A DNA stretch of 64,000 bases from Bordetella sp. FB-8. Lineage in GTDB: Bacteria > Pseudomonadota > Gammaproteobacteria > Burkholderiales > Burkholderiaceae_B. Below, piece by piece: positions 36,415 through 45,065 of this stretch; within the stretch, counting starts at the first letter, position 1; every line of letters starts with the position of its first letter. The notes below the pieces were generated by a model. That model was not told the origin of the DNA. It saw only the letters and a list, made by a program, of their open reading frames with translations, and ran no database searches. Location of the stretch: positions 3,116,633 to 3,180,632 of the forward strand of contig NZ_KB907784.1 of assembly GCF_000382185.1 (NCBI RefSeq), given 5' to 3'. A program made the position numbers and the translations under genes.

Positions 36415-37701
36415 ATGATGGTGACACGCATCAGCACCTCGCAGTTCTACCAGAACTCTCTGAACGGCATTCTGAACCAGCAGTCTGAGCTGACACAGGT
36501 GCAAAGCCAGCTTTCGTCCGGCTTGGCGGTGCAGACGCCGTCCGACAATCCCCTGGCTGCGGCGCAGGCGGTGGTTCTGTCGCAAGACGCCACGATGAAT
36601 TCCACCTTTGCGTCGAACCAGGATCAAGTCACCAATTCGCTGGGGGCGGAGGAAAATGCCCTGAACTCGGTGACGACGACTATGCAGAGCGTGCTGCAAA
36701 ACGTCATCGCAGCGGGAGACTCCACGTTGGGGGACTCCAATCGCCAGTCCATTGTGACCGCGCTGACCAACCTGCGCAGCCAACTGGTCTCCTTGGCCAA
36801 TACCACCGACAGCAACGGTCAGTATGTCTTCTCGGGATACCAGGGCGCAACTCAGCCATATCAACTGAATTCGGCGACGGGCGTTGTGACCTATCAGGGC
36901 GACCAAGGCCAGCGCAATATTCAGGTGTCGCAATCATTGCAAGTGGCCGGCAGCGATGTGGGCACGGATGTATTCAATCGCGTTACACCTGGCACGCAGG
37001 CCTATATCACGCAGGCCGGTAGCAGCAACACGGGTACCGGCATCTTCGTGCCGGCCTCGGTCAGCGTTCCTTCGTCGACCAACAATGTAGGCAAGAACTT
37101 TACGGTCACGTTCAGCGCCGGTACCGGCGCCAATGCCGGCCAACTGGGCTATACGGTCAGCATGATTGATCCGGGCAATCCCAGCGGTCCGGCGACGACG
37201 ACGAGCTGGCAGGCCTATACTAGTGGCGCCACGATTTCGATGCCGGGTGGTGGCGTCTCATTCTCAGTCTCGGGAGCACCGCAGGCGGGGGATACGTTTA
37301 CGCTGGATACGCCCAAGAACGGGGTGGGTTCGAACATGGATATGTTCCAGACCCTGAACAACCTGATCAATGTGCTGAGTGTGCCGTCCAACAATAACGC
37401 GGTTGCCGCGGCGGCGATTACCAATTCACTAGCGTCGGCTAATAAACAGATCCAGCTGAACTACGACAACGTGCAGACGGTCATCACCTCAATCGGTGCA
37501 CGCATGAACGAGGTCGATGCGTTGGGCAACACGGGCACGCAACTGGGCCTGTCCGATACCCAGCAACTGGGCAATTTGCTGGATGTGAATATGTATTCGG
37601 CCACCAGCAGCCTGCAATTGCGCCAGGTGGCCCTGCAGGCGGCAATTCAGTCGTTCTCGGTGGTTCAGAATGCCAATTTGTTTAGCATGAATGCCGGCTA
37701 A
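36415..37701 (+). CDS. flgL: hook-filament junction protein FlgL
   Basis: 428 residues, longer than Salmonella FlgL (317). N-terminal TRISTSQFYQNSLNGILNQQ and QTPSDNPLAAAQAVVLSQD, and C-terminal flagellin-like helices (LDVNMYSATSSLQLRQVALQ) are typical HAP3. A central insert of about 100 residues (190-300) ends in SVSGAPQAGDTFTLDTP, like the modules in FlgK. GGAG precedes ATG 36415; a second ATG follows. Confidence 0.95.
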   Translation: MMVTRISTSQFYQNSLNGILNQQSELTQVQSQLSSGLAVQTPSDNPLAAAQAVVLSQDATMNSTFASNQDQVTNSLGAEENALNSVTTTMQSVLQNVIAAGDSTLGDSNRQSIVTALTNLRSQLVSLANTTDSNGQYVFSGYQGATQPYQLNSATGVVTYQGDQGQRNIQVSQSLQVAGSDVGTDVFNRVTPGTQAYITQAGSSNTGTGIFVPASVSVPSSTNNVGKNFTVTFSAGTGANAGQLGYTVSMIDPGNPSGPATTTSWQAYTSGATISMPGGGVSFSVSGAPQAGDTFTLDTPKNGVGSNMDMFQTLNNLINVLSVPSNNNAVAAAAITNSLASANKQIQLNYDNVQTVITSIGARMNEVDALGNTGTQLGLSDTQQLGNLLDVNMYSATSSLQLRQVALQAAIQSFSVVQNANLFSMNAG

Positions 37702-37953
37702 GCTATTGGGCCGCTTGGTTGCGCCTGTAATGTCAGCCTGCCGCCGGCCTGCTGCGAGGTCGGCGTTTCAGATTAGAAAAATGCCAAGTCACTGCCCTGT
37801 CAAGGCCTGAAAAATCGATGTTCGCCAATCTGAAAATACATACTGGGCTGTTGGCCGCATTCCGAAACCTTAGTGCATTGCGCAAGGCTACTGCCGCGGA
37901 TACGGATGATCAGAAATCTTTTTAGGGTGCGCTTGGCGTATCGAGGTGGTGCG
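37702..37953. other. intergenic region flgL to lipoprotein gene
   Basis: 252 bases. An in-frame extension of the lipoprotein gene back to 37873 is possible but poor. I see GC-rich imperfect inverted repeats around 37738-37765 that might end flgL transcription, but no clear T-run, and no convincing sigma28 box. Confidence 0.4.
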
Positions 37954-38493
37954 ATGGGTCATGGCTTGGCGGCGCTTGCCGCCGCGATGCTGCTGGTTCT
38001 GGCGGGGTGCGTCGCTACAGGGCACGGTTTCGATTCCACGGCGCTTGCCGATTTCAAGCCGGGGCAGACCACCATGGCTCAAGCCGTGTATCTGCTAAAT
38101 GCGCCGCCTGAGCGGATCTATCCGCAAAGCGACGGCACGACCCTGGCTTTTTGGCGTTTTCACCTGACGCTGCTCACGGACGGCGCGTACGGCACTCAGG
38201 AGGCCATGCTGCTGTTTGGCCCAGATGGACGCTTCGTTCGCCTGGTCGACGGCACCAATTTGTTGATCTCACCGGCGACAAAGCAGAAGCTGTCAGGCGG
38301 AGTGCCTCCTCCCGCCGCTCCCGCTCCCGCAGCGCAGCCCGTGGCGGCGCAGGTCCAACCCATGGCCGGCGCTACCGCGGCGACGGGTGCGAGTCCTGGC
38401 CTGGGTTCGGGTGTCACCGGACCGCCGCCGGGCATGGATACTCTACAGACGTACTCCATACCCGTCCCGGTAGCGCCGCCCGCCGCCAAGTAA
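37954..38493 (+). CDS. putative SmpA/OmlA-like lipoprotein
   Basis: 179 residues from ATG 37954, chosen because GAGGTGG lies close upstream and the product then begins directly with a lipoprotein signal (ALAAAMLLVLAGCVATG, lipobox LAGC). The middle (FKPGQTTMAQAVYLLNAPPE, then WRFHLTLL and LLFGPDGRFVRLVDGTN) resembles the BamE/SmpA/OmlA fold, a small protein-binding module of the outer membrane. The C-terminal third is Pro/Ala-rich and probably disordered. Function unknown; its place between flgL and a chemoreceptor suggests a motility link. Confidence 0.75.
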   Translation: MGHGLAALAAAMLLVLAGCVATGHGFDSTALADFKPGQTTMAQAVYLLNAPPERIYPQSDGTTLAFWRFHLTLLTDGAYGTQEAMLLFGPDGRFVRLVDGTNLLISPATKQKLSGGVPPPAAPAPAAQPVAAQVQPMAGATAATGASPGLGSGVTGPPPGMDTLQTYSIPVPVAPPAAK

Positions 38494-38597
38494 ATCTCAT
38501 CACCTAACCATTGGAACCGCTACGCGAGCGTTTTTGCCGACGCGGATGCTTAGCAGACAGCGGATCAAGAGCCGCGCGATATTGAAAAGGAGCCGTT

Positions 38598-40319
38598 GTG
38601 ACTACCGAGTCGAACAGCAAGGGGAGCAAGAAGCCTCGCGTCAAATCTTCAGCCCAGCGTCCCACGTCTCAGGGCTTGAGCCTGCGCAACGTGCACGTGG
38701 GAACCTTGCTGCTCATCATCATGGCACTGTTTTTCGTGCTGGTGGTAAGTGTGGGCGGGCTGGGTGCCTATTACCTGCAGCAGAACTATAAATCCGTGCA
38801 AAATATCGGTGACCTAACTGCGCGCGAGCGCACGGTGTCCACCATCAACAGCAATATGCTGCAGGCCCGCGTCGGACTGATGGTGTCGGCACGCTACTTG
38901 CAGGAGGCGGGCTGGGGCGGCACGGACGACACCACGGCGTCGGGAAAGAAGGCCATGACCGAGGCGGTTGCTTTGCTGGACGGTGTACGCAAGAGCTTTG
39001 GCCAGTTCCAGAAGAACATGCTGCAGGACAATACCGGGCACCGGCTTTCCATCGATCTGATGCGTCACTATCGCGCCTATATCGACGATGGCGTGGATCC
39101 CATGGTCGATGCCTTGAATCATCAGGATTTCTCCACTTTCTATATGGTGAACGATACCTATGGCACGCCGCGCAGCGCTGCGTTCATTCAATCGATCGCC
39201 AATTTCAGCAAATATATCGAGGCGCGTCAGCAGGCGCTGACAGACCAGGCTGCCGAGGAATTGCGCAAAGGGCTGATCGCGGTGGGTATGGCGATTCTGC
39301 TGTCGCTGATTCTGGCGATTCTGGCTCGCGGAATTTTCAACAGCTTGGTCGTCAAACCGCTGGTATCGGCCGGTCAGCTATTCAACAAGGTGGCGGAAGG
39401 CGATCTGACGAGCAAGATCCCGGTGCGCGGTCGTAACGAGATCACCGTCTTGTATGCAGGTTTCAAGCGCATGCAGGAAAGTCTGATCCGCACGGTGGCG
39501 TCGGTGCGCAGGGGCGTGGAAGAGATCGACAATGGTTCCAAGGAGATAGCCTCCGGTAATACCGACCTGTCTTCGCGTACGGAAGAGCAAGCAGCGTCGC
39601 TGGAGGAAACTGCGGCCTCGATGCAGGAATTGGCCTCCACTGTGAACCAGAACGCCGAGAACGCGCGCCAGGCCAACCAGCTGGCGGCCAGCGCTTCGGA
39701 GGTGGCGGTGCGTGGCGGCTCGGCCGTATCGGAAGTGATCGGCACCATGCAGGCTATTTCGACCAGCTCGAAGAAAATCTTCGAGATCGTCTCGGTGATC
39801 GACGGCATTGCCTTTCAGACCAATATCCTGGCCTTGAACGCGGCGGTGGAGGCGGCGCGCGCGGGCGAGCAGGGCAAGGGTTTTGCCGTGGTAGCCGGCG
39901 AAGTACGCAACCTGGCCCAGCGCAGCGCGCAGGCAGCCAAGGAGATCAAGCAGCTTATCGAAGATTCGGCGGGCAAGGTGACGGTGGGCTCGAGCCAGGT
40001 CGAGCGCGCGGGGGCGACCATGCAGGAGATCGTGGCCTCGGTCAAACGGGTGACCGATATCATGGGCGAAATCTCGGCGGCGTCGGAGGAGCAGGCGCGT
40101 GGAATCGACCAGGTCAACCGCGCCGTGACGCAGATGGACGAGACGACGCAGCAGAATGCGGCGCTGGTGGAGCAGGCGGCCGCGGCGGCCAGCTCTTTGC
40201 AGGATCAATCGGGCAAATTGGCCCAAGCCGTTGCGATATTCAAGCTTGGTACGGGCGAAGTGATAGATATGCCTGGATCGCCGTTGCCGCATGGCGGTGC
40301 GCCGATTTTGGCGTCGTAG
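38598..40319 (+). CDS. methyl-accepting chemotaxis protein
   Basis: 573 residues from GTG 38598, with AAAAGGAG five bases upstream. TM1 is at about 36-60 and TM2 at about 224-248, with a four-helix-bundle (Tar/TarH-like) periplasmic ligand domain between (MLQARVGLMVSARYLQEAGW region). HAMP follows, then the signalling tip FEIVSVIDGIAFQTNILALN and EAARAGEQGKGFAVVAGEVR. The C-terminus (HGGAPILAS) lacks the NWETF-type tether for CheR/CheB. The ligand cannot be told from sequence. It is the only receptor in the window, 20 kb from cheW. A strong terminator follows. Confidence 0.95.
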   Translation: MTTESNSKGSKKPRVKSSAQRPTSQGLSLRNVHVGTLLLIIMALFFVLVVSVGGLGAYYLQQNYKSVQNIGDLTARERTVSTINSNMLQARVGLMVSARYLQEAGWGGTDDTTASGKKAMTEAVALLDGVRKSFGQFQKNMLQDNTGHRLSIDLMRHYRAYIDDGVDPMVDALNHQDFSTFYMVNDTYGTPRSAAFIQSIANFSKYIEARQQALTDQAAEELRKGLIAVGMAILLSLILAILARGIFNSLVVKPLVSAGQLFNKVAEGDLTSKIPVRGRNEITVLYAGFKRMQESLIRTVASVRRGVEEIDNGSKEIASGNTDLSSRTEEQAASLEETAASMQELASTVNQNAENARQANQLAASASEVAVRGGSAVSEVIGTMQAISTSSKKIFEIVSVIDGIAFQTNILALNAAVEAARAGEQGKGFAVVAGEVRNLAQRSAQAAKEIKQLIEDSAGKVTVGSSQVERAGATMQEIVASVKRVTDIMGEISAASEEQARGIDQVNRAVTQMDETTQQNAALVEQAAAAASSLQDQSGKLAQAVAIFKLGTGEVIDMPGSPLPHGGAPILAS

Positions 40320-40340
40320 GACCGTTCTGCCGCGTTAACG

Positions 40341-40373
40341 AAAAGCGGGCCAGTTGGCAACTGGCCCGTTTTT
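40341..40373. terminator. bidirectional terminator between receptor gene and fliR
   Basis: Perfect 10-bp stem CGGGCCAGTT (40346-40355) / AACTGGCCCG (40359-40368) with a GGC loop. Five T follow on plus, and AAAA at 40341-40344 gives four T on minus. It serves the convergent ends of the chemoreceptor gene and the fliL-R operon. Confidence 0.93.
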
Positions 40374-40391
40374 CTTCGGGGCTGCGCTTGC

Positions 40392-41180
40392 TCAATGGCC
40401 GCCCAGTTTCGAGAGCAGCAGGTCCAAGGTGTCGAATCCTTGCTGGAACAAAGATTCGAAGTAGGCGCCCGAGTGCGGCAATACGCTGGTCAGCAGCACC
40501 AGGCCTGAAATCAAGGTGACGGGAAAACCTACTGAGAACACCGTCAGTTGCGGCGCGGCGCGATTGAGGATGCCCATAGCCAGGTTCATGACCAGCAGGG
40601 CGCAGATCAGTGGCAGGGAAAGCAGCAGGCCAGATGCAAAAATGCTCGCTCCCGACTGGATGATGACGCCCCAGCCGTTGCGATCCAGAGCTCCCAGGCC
40701 TATGGGCAGGCTATTGAAGCTGTGTACCAGCGCGGACAGCAAGAGCAGGTGTCCATCGAAGGCCAGGAACAGCATGGTCGTGATGATGCTCAGGAACTGC
40801 GAGAGAACGGCGGTGTTGGCGCCATTGACCGGGTCGAATATCTGGGCAAAGGACAGGCCCATTTGCAGGCCTATGAACTCGCCGCCGACTTCCACCGCGG
40901 CGAGGATGAGTTGCATGACGAACCCCATGGCCAGGCCTATCACCGTCTGCTCCACGATCACCAGCAGCGCATCCCAGGAATTGAGGTCGATCTTTGGGAT
41001 GTGGCCGATGGCCGGGGCGATGGCTACCGTGAGCACGAAGGCCAGGCCGATCTTGACCAGATTGGGGACCGATGCATGGGAAAATACCGGCGCAACGAGG
41101 AAAAGCCCCAGCAGGCGCATGAAAGGCCAGAGGAAATGACCTACCCAGGCGTTGAGCTGATCCGAGGTAAAGGAAATCAT
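40392..41180 (-). CDS. fliR: flagellar export apparatus protein FliR
   Basis: 262 residues, five or six membrane segments. WVGHFLWPFMRLLGLFLVAP, MGFVMQLILAAVEVGGEFIG and QMGLSFAQIFDPV are conserved. It forms the export gate core with FliP and FliQ at the inner membrane. Last gene of fliLMNOPQR. Confidence 0.96.
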   Translation of the reverse strand: MISFTSDQLNAWVGHFLWPFMRLLGLFLVAPVFSHASVPNLVKIGLAFVLTVAIAPAIGHIPKIDLNSWDALLVIVEQTVIGLAMGFVMQLILAAVEVGGEFIGLQMGLSFAQIFDPVNGANTAVLSQFLSIITTMLFLAFDGHLLLLSALVHSFNSLPIGLGALDRNGWGVIIQSGASIFASGLLLSLPLICALLVMNLAMGILNRAAPQLTVFSVGFPVTLISGLVLLTSVLPHSGAYFESLFQQGFDTLDLLLSKLGGH

Positions 41181-41220
41181 TGGCGCAGCCGTGCGCGGGC
41201 GACCGTGCAGTCCCGGCGGA

Positions 41221-41490
41221 TCAGGAAACCAGGGAAGGGATCTGGGTGATGATCTGGCGCAGGTAATCGACCATCAGACCAGTCAGCCACGGACCCAGCA
41301 CAACCAGGCCGGCGCAGATGGCCAGCAACTTGGGTATGAACGACAAAGTCATTTCGTTGATCTGCGTCGCGGCCTGGAACACGCTGATCACCAAGCCCAC
41401 CACCAGGCTGATAAGCAGCAAGGGTGCGGCCATGGCCAGCGCGACCTTCATGGCCTGGTAGGCCATGGTCATGACAGTTTCGGCGGTCAT
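41221..41490 (-). CDS. fliQ: flagellar export apparatus protein FliQ
   Basis: 89 residues, two membrane helices (about 15-40 and 50-72). MAYQAMKVALAMAAPLLLIS and ISVFQAATQINEMTLSFIPK are the family signature. Part of the FliPQR gate. Confidence 0.97.
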   Translation of the reverse strand: MTAETVMTMAYQAMKVALAMAAPLLLISLVVGLVISVFQAATQINEMTLSFIPKLLAICAGLVVLGPWLTGLMVDYLRQIITQIPSLVS

Positions 41491-41509
41491 CGCGGTTCTC
41501 TCCCAGAAA

Positions 41510-42319
41510 TTACTGATAGAAGCTCTTGGCGAGCGAACCCATCAATAAATGCCAGCCGTCAGCCAGCACAAATAGCATGAGTTTGAAAGGCAGGGCGACC
41601 GTGGCGGGCGGCACCATCATCATGCCCAGGGCCATGAGTGTACTGGCCACCACCATGTCGATAATTAGAAAGGGTATGAAGATTGTGAAACCGATCTGGA
41701 ACGCGGTCTTCAGTTCGCTCGTAACAAAGGCCGGGACCAGAATGCTCATGGGCGTCTGGCTGGGATCGTTCATCGCGGGTGTTTTGGCCAGATCGGCAAA
41801 GAGTCTGAGATCCGTTTCGCGCGTCTGGTGCAGCATGAAGGTACGCAACGGTACGCTGGCCCGGTCCACCGCGGTCTCGAACGTGATGGTGTTGTTCGAC
41901 AAGGGACGATAGGCATCGGTGTAGATTTTGTCGAACACCGGCGACATGGTGTAGTAAGTCAGGAAGAGCGCCATGCCCAGCAGCACCAGGTTGGGTGGCG
42001 TGGCCTGCGTGCCCATCGCTGTGCGCAGCAGACTCAGCACGATGATGATGCGTGTGAAGCTGGTCATCATCAGCAAGGCCGCTGGTAGGAACGTGAGCGA
42101 GGTCATCAGCAGCAGCGTCTGCATGCTGAGCGAGTACGTCTGCGATCCGCCTGGACCAGGGGTGGCTGTCAGGGCAGGTAGGGTAGCCTGTGCCAGCGTG
42201 GTGCCGGGAAACAGAGCCAAGCCGATCAAAGCCAATAGGGCGTAGCGCATCCAGGCTGGACGCCGGCGCGGGTTCAGCGGCAAGGCGATCGGGCCGGAGC
42301 GTGAAAAAACAGGCAGCAT
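41510..42319 (-). CDS. fliP: flagellar export apparatus protein FliP
   Basis: 269 residues from ATG 42319; ATG 42250 ([20 protein letters not shown]) starts right at the cleavable signal peptide and may be the real one. Conserved: [40 protein letters not shown] and [20 protein letters not shown]. Five copies form the export gate core with FliQ and FliR. Confidence 0.96.
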   Translation of the reverse strand: MLPVFSRSGPIALPLNPRRRPAWMRYALLALIGLALFPGTTLAQATLPALTATPGPGGSQTYSLSMQTLLLMTSLTFLPAALLMMTSFTRIIIVLSLLRTAMGTQATPPNLVLLGMALFLTYYTMSPVFDKIYTDAYRPLSNNTITFETAVDRASVPLRTFMLHQTRETDLRLFADLAKTPAMNDPSQTPMSILVPAFVTSELKTAFQIGFTIFIPFLIIDMVVASTLMALGMMMVPPATVALPFKLMLFVLADGWHLLMGSLAKSFYQ

Positions 42320-42343
42320 GGAGATGGTGGGGCGGGTTTCGGC

Positions 42344-42685
42344 TTAGGGACGCTTGAGCGCCTTGCCGAGTTTCGCGGCCAATGCCTGGGGAAAATCGGA
42401 ACGGGAGTCAGGTCCAGGCGCTTCGGGCGCGGCCTGTGCCGGCATGGTATGCAGGACGGTAATGTTGGTTGCGGTCTGGCCCAGTACCAGCCAGGTGTCC
42501 TGCGCCTGGACCACGATCACGTTCTGGCGAGGACCCAGCGATAGGCGGGAGACGAGCTTCAAACCGGCGCTGCCGCCTTGGCGGGAAACAAGGCCAGTGC
42601 GCCGTGCCATCCAGGCCATGGCCAGAATCACCGCTACGACCATAATCAGGCCCAGCGTGGTGCGCAGGACGGCGTCTTGCATCAT
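42344..42685 (-). CDS. fliO: flagellar export assembly protein FliO
   Basis: 113 residues: one N-terminal membrane helix (about 9-27), then the FliO domain (LKLVSRLSLGPRQNVIVVQA, then DTWLVLGQTATNITVLHTM). It helps assemble FliP. The fliN-fliO gap of 85 bases is the longest inside fliM-R. Confidence 0.92.
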   Translation of the reverse strand: MMQDAVLRTTLGLIMVVAVILAMAWMARRTGLVSRQGGSAGLKLVSRLSLGPRQNVIVVQAQDTWLVLGQTATNITVLHTMPAQAAPEAPGPDSRSDFPQALAAKLGKALKRP

Positions 42686-42770
42686 GCCGGTCTGAGTCCC
42701 GGCGTCCGAAAACGGCTAAGGACCTTTTGCAGGGTGATAAATGCGACGGACGGCAGAGTAGTCGCCATGC

Positions 42771-43349
42771 TTAGCGCCGGCTGTTGAGCCGGTTCAGGCG
42801 CTCGGACGGCGTAATGATGTCAGTCAGTCGGATACCGTATTTTTCTTCGACCACGACCACTTCACCTTGTGCGATGAGATAGCCGTTGACGAAGATATCC
42901 ATGGGTTCGCCGGCCAATGCCTCGAGTTCGACGATGGATCCCTGGCCCAGCTGCAGCAGGTTCTTGATGGTCAGGCGTGTGCGGCCCAGCTCGACCGTGA
43001 GCTGGACGGGGACGTCCATGATCAAGTCTATATCGGTACCGCTGCCGGAGCCTTCGCCGCCGGCGAGCGGCTTGAACAAGGATTGGGCTGCCGGCTGGGC
43101 GGCCGGTGCGGCCGCTGGCGAAGGCGCAGCGTCTGTGCCAGCGCGCAATCCGTCGGCCTGCGTAGGCGGTACGGAACGGGCTTGCTCGGCGAGAGCCGCA
43201 GACCAGTCGTCCTCTGCCGATGCGACGGACTGAGCAGGCGCGGCGGAACCTGCCGCCTGCTCGGCAAAAGCCTCAGCCCAGTCGTCGGTACCCGATGATG
43301 GAGGCGCAGTCGCGCCGGGATTATCGGACTGGTCGTTTTGATCAGCCAT
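42771..43349 (-). CDS. fliN: flagellar motor switch protein FliN
   Basis: 192 residues; the C-terminal 80 form the conserved surface-presentation (SpoA) domain: LIMDVPVQLTVELGRTRLTI, then GQGSIVELEALAGEPMDIFV and LIAQGEVVVVEEKYGIRLTD. The N-terminal 100 are acidic/Ala-rich with two copies of a DDWxxAxAEQA motif (residues about 22-32 and 47-57). It is a C-ring component that binds FliH and, in E. coli, CheY. It overlaps fliM by eight bases. Confidence 0.95.
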   Translation of the reverse strand: MADQNDQSDNPGATAPPSSGTDDWAEAFAEQAAGSAAPAQSVASAEDDWSAALAEQARSVPPTQADGLRAGTDAAPSPAAAPAAQPAAQSLFKPLAGGEGSGSGTDIDLIMDVPVQLTVELGRTRLTIKNLLQLGQGSIVELEALAGEPMDIFVNGYLIAQGEVVVVEEKYGIRLTDIITPSERLNRLNSRR

Positions 43350-44355
43350 GTTTTAAGGCCTCGTTGTAATCGGAGTCGTCGTGTGGGATTGTGTTCTGAA
43401 CGCGCAGGGCGTACTGTCCATTGAAGACACCATAGCCGCATTCCATGAGCGGTATGCCGTTGGCGTTGACGATAATGGACTCGGGTACTTCGATAGGCAG
43501 GACATCACCGACCTTCATGGCCAGTAGCTCGCGTACGCTGGAAGGAATGCTGACGAACTCCGCGCTCAGGTCGATATCGGCGCTGCGCACTTGGCGCGTG
43601 AGCTGATGGGTCCAGCGCTGATCCACTTCCTCGAGTGCGGTTTCCTGCATAGGGCGGGTGAGAATGTCGCGGATGGGCTCGATCATCGAGTAAGGCAGGC
43701 AGATATTCAGGTCACCGCCTTGTGCGCCGAATTCGATGCGAAAATGGGAAATAACCACCACTTCGTTGCCGCCTGTGATATTGGCGAACTTGGTATGCGT
43801 CTCGGAACGGACGTATTCGAACTCGACGGGATAAACCGATTCCCAGGCTCTGCCATAGCTGTCGAGCGTGAGGTTGAGCAGGCGCCGGATGATGCGCTGT
43901 TCGGTGCTCGTGAAGTCGCGGCCTTCCACCCGCATGTGGTAACGGCCGTCGCCGCCGAACAGGCTGTCAACCACCAGGAAGACCAGGCTGGCATCGTAGG
44001 ACAGCATGGCCGTGCCGCGCAAAGGTCGCAGCAGAACCATGTTGAGGTTGCTGGGTACAGGGATGTTGCGTTCGAAATCGGCGTACTTCTGGATGCGGAT
44101 GGAGCTGACCGTTATATCGGCGCTGCGGCGCATGAAATTCAGTAGCACGGTACGCAAATGGCGCGCGAAACGTTCGTTGATGAGCTCCAGCGTCTGCATG
44201 CGCCGACGCACGACGCGCTCGGGCGAACTCAGGTCGTAAGCACGGGTTCCCGGCGCATCGCTGTCGGCGACCCGAGCATTGCTCTGCTCCTCGCCAGTAA
44301 CGCCGGCGAGCAAGGCATCGACTTCATCCTGGGAAAGAAACGCCTCATAGGCCAT
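43342..44355 (-). CDS. fliM: flagellar motor switch protein FliM
   Basis: 337 residues. The N-terminal LSQDEVDALLAGV is the CheY-P binding peptide. The middle CheC-like domain (RHLRTVLLNFMRRSADITVS, then FGGDGRYHMRVEGRDFTSTE) and the C-terminal SpoA domain (LLAMKVGDVLPIEVPESIIV) are complete. Forms the C ring with FliG and FliN. Two bases after fliL. Confidence 0.97.
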   Translation of the reverse strand: MAYEAFLSQDEVDALLAGVTGEEQSNARVADSDAPGTRAYDLSSPERVVRRRMQTLELINERFARHLRTVLLNFMRRSADITVSSIRIQKYADFERNIPVPSNLNMVLLRPLRGTAMLSYDASLVFLVVDSLFGGDGRYHMRVEGRDFTSTEQRIIRRLLNLTLDSYGRAWESVYPVEFEYVRSETHTKFANITGGNEVVVISHFRIEFGAQGGDLNICLPYSMIEPIRDILTRPMQETALEEVDQRWTHQLTRQVRSADIDLSAEFVSIPSSVRELLAMKVGDVLPIEVPESIIVNANGIPLMECGYGVFNGQYALRVQNTIPHDDSDYNEALKHG

Positions 44356-44357
44356 GC

Positions 44358-44924
44358 TTATTGCACCACGAAATCCGTGAAGAGAACGCCGGAAACATTC
44401 TGCCCGTCGGGAATAGGCGCGAAGGGCTTACTGACGGCGGCGGTGATCTCCTTGATTATCTTGGCCTTGCCATCCGGGGTCTGGACGTCTTGAGGCGTCA
44501 ACGAGGACAGAATCATCAGGATGCGGCTGCGTACTTCAGGCATGTATTTTTCGATGCGGTCGCGCGATTGATCATCGCCCAGCCTCAGGGTGATTCCGAG
44601 GAACAGCATGCGTTCCGAGTCCTTGCTCTCGAGCATGACCGTGAACGGATCGAGCTTGATGAAAATGGGCGCGGGGATCTGGGCGACCTGGGCAGGCTTG
44701 GTGTACTGGACCTTGGCTGGGGACGAAGACTGGCCCACCGCCAGCTGGACGGGATTGAGCTGGCGGCTGGATTGCCAGTGCAGGTAGAACCAGGTGCCGG
44801 TAATGCACAGCGCGGCCACGATGAGCAGAACCAGCAGCCAGATCAATGGGCGGACAATGCGGCCCATGCCACCTGAGGAGGAGGAATCAGCCATCTTGGG
44901 AGGGGATTTTAGTGTCGTGGCCAT
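44358..44924 (-). CDS. fliL: flagellar basal-body stator-associated protein FliL
   Basis: 188 residues: a short cytoplasmic part, a membrane helix (about 26-48) and a periplasmic FliL domain (IKLDPFTVMLESKDSERMLF, then RDRIEKYMPEVRSRILMIL; GVLFTDFVVQ). ATG 44924 is used; ATG 44894 is also possible. It supports stator function. First gene of fliLMNOPQR, 141 bases after fliK. Confidence 0.94.
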   Translation of the reverse strand: MATTLKSPPKMADSSSSGGMGRIVRPLIWLLVLLIVAALCITGTWFYLHWQSSRQLNPVQLAVGQSSSPAKVQYTKPAQVAQIPAPIFIKLDPFTVMLESKDSERMLFLGITLRLGDDQSRDRIEKYMPEVRSRILMILSSLTPQDVQTPDGKAKIIKEITAAVSKPFAPIPDGQNVSGVLFTDFVVQ

Positions 44925-45065
44925 CGGATTTAAGTGCGTATGGTACGGGCGAGAACTGAACCAATACGGATGGATGTAGGCATTCTGCCCGAAATCCGCG
45001 GCTCCAAGGCACGCGAAAAACAGGTCGAAAGCGGGGTACCTCAGTCTATTGCGGCGGGAATTTCG
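44925..45065. other. intergenic region fliK-fliL
   Basis: 141 bases without a gene between fliK and fliL on the minus strand. It might hold a promoter for fliLMNOPQR, but I see no clear sigma28 or sigma70 pair. Confidence 0.35.
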
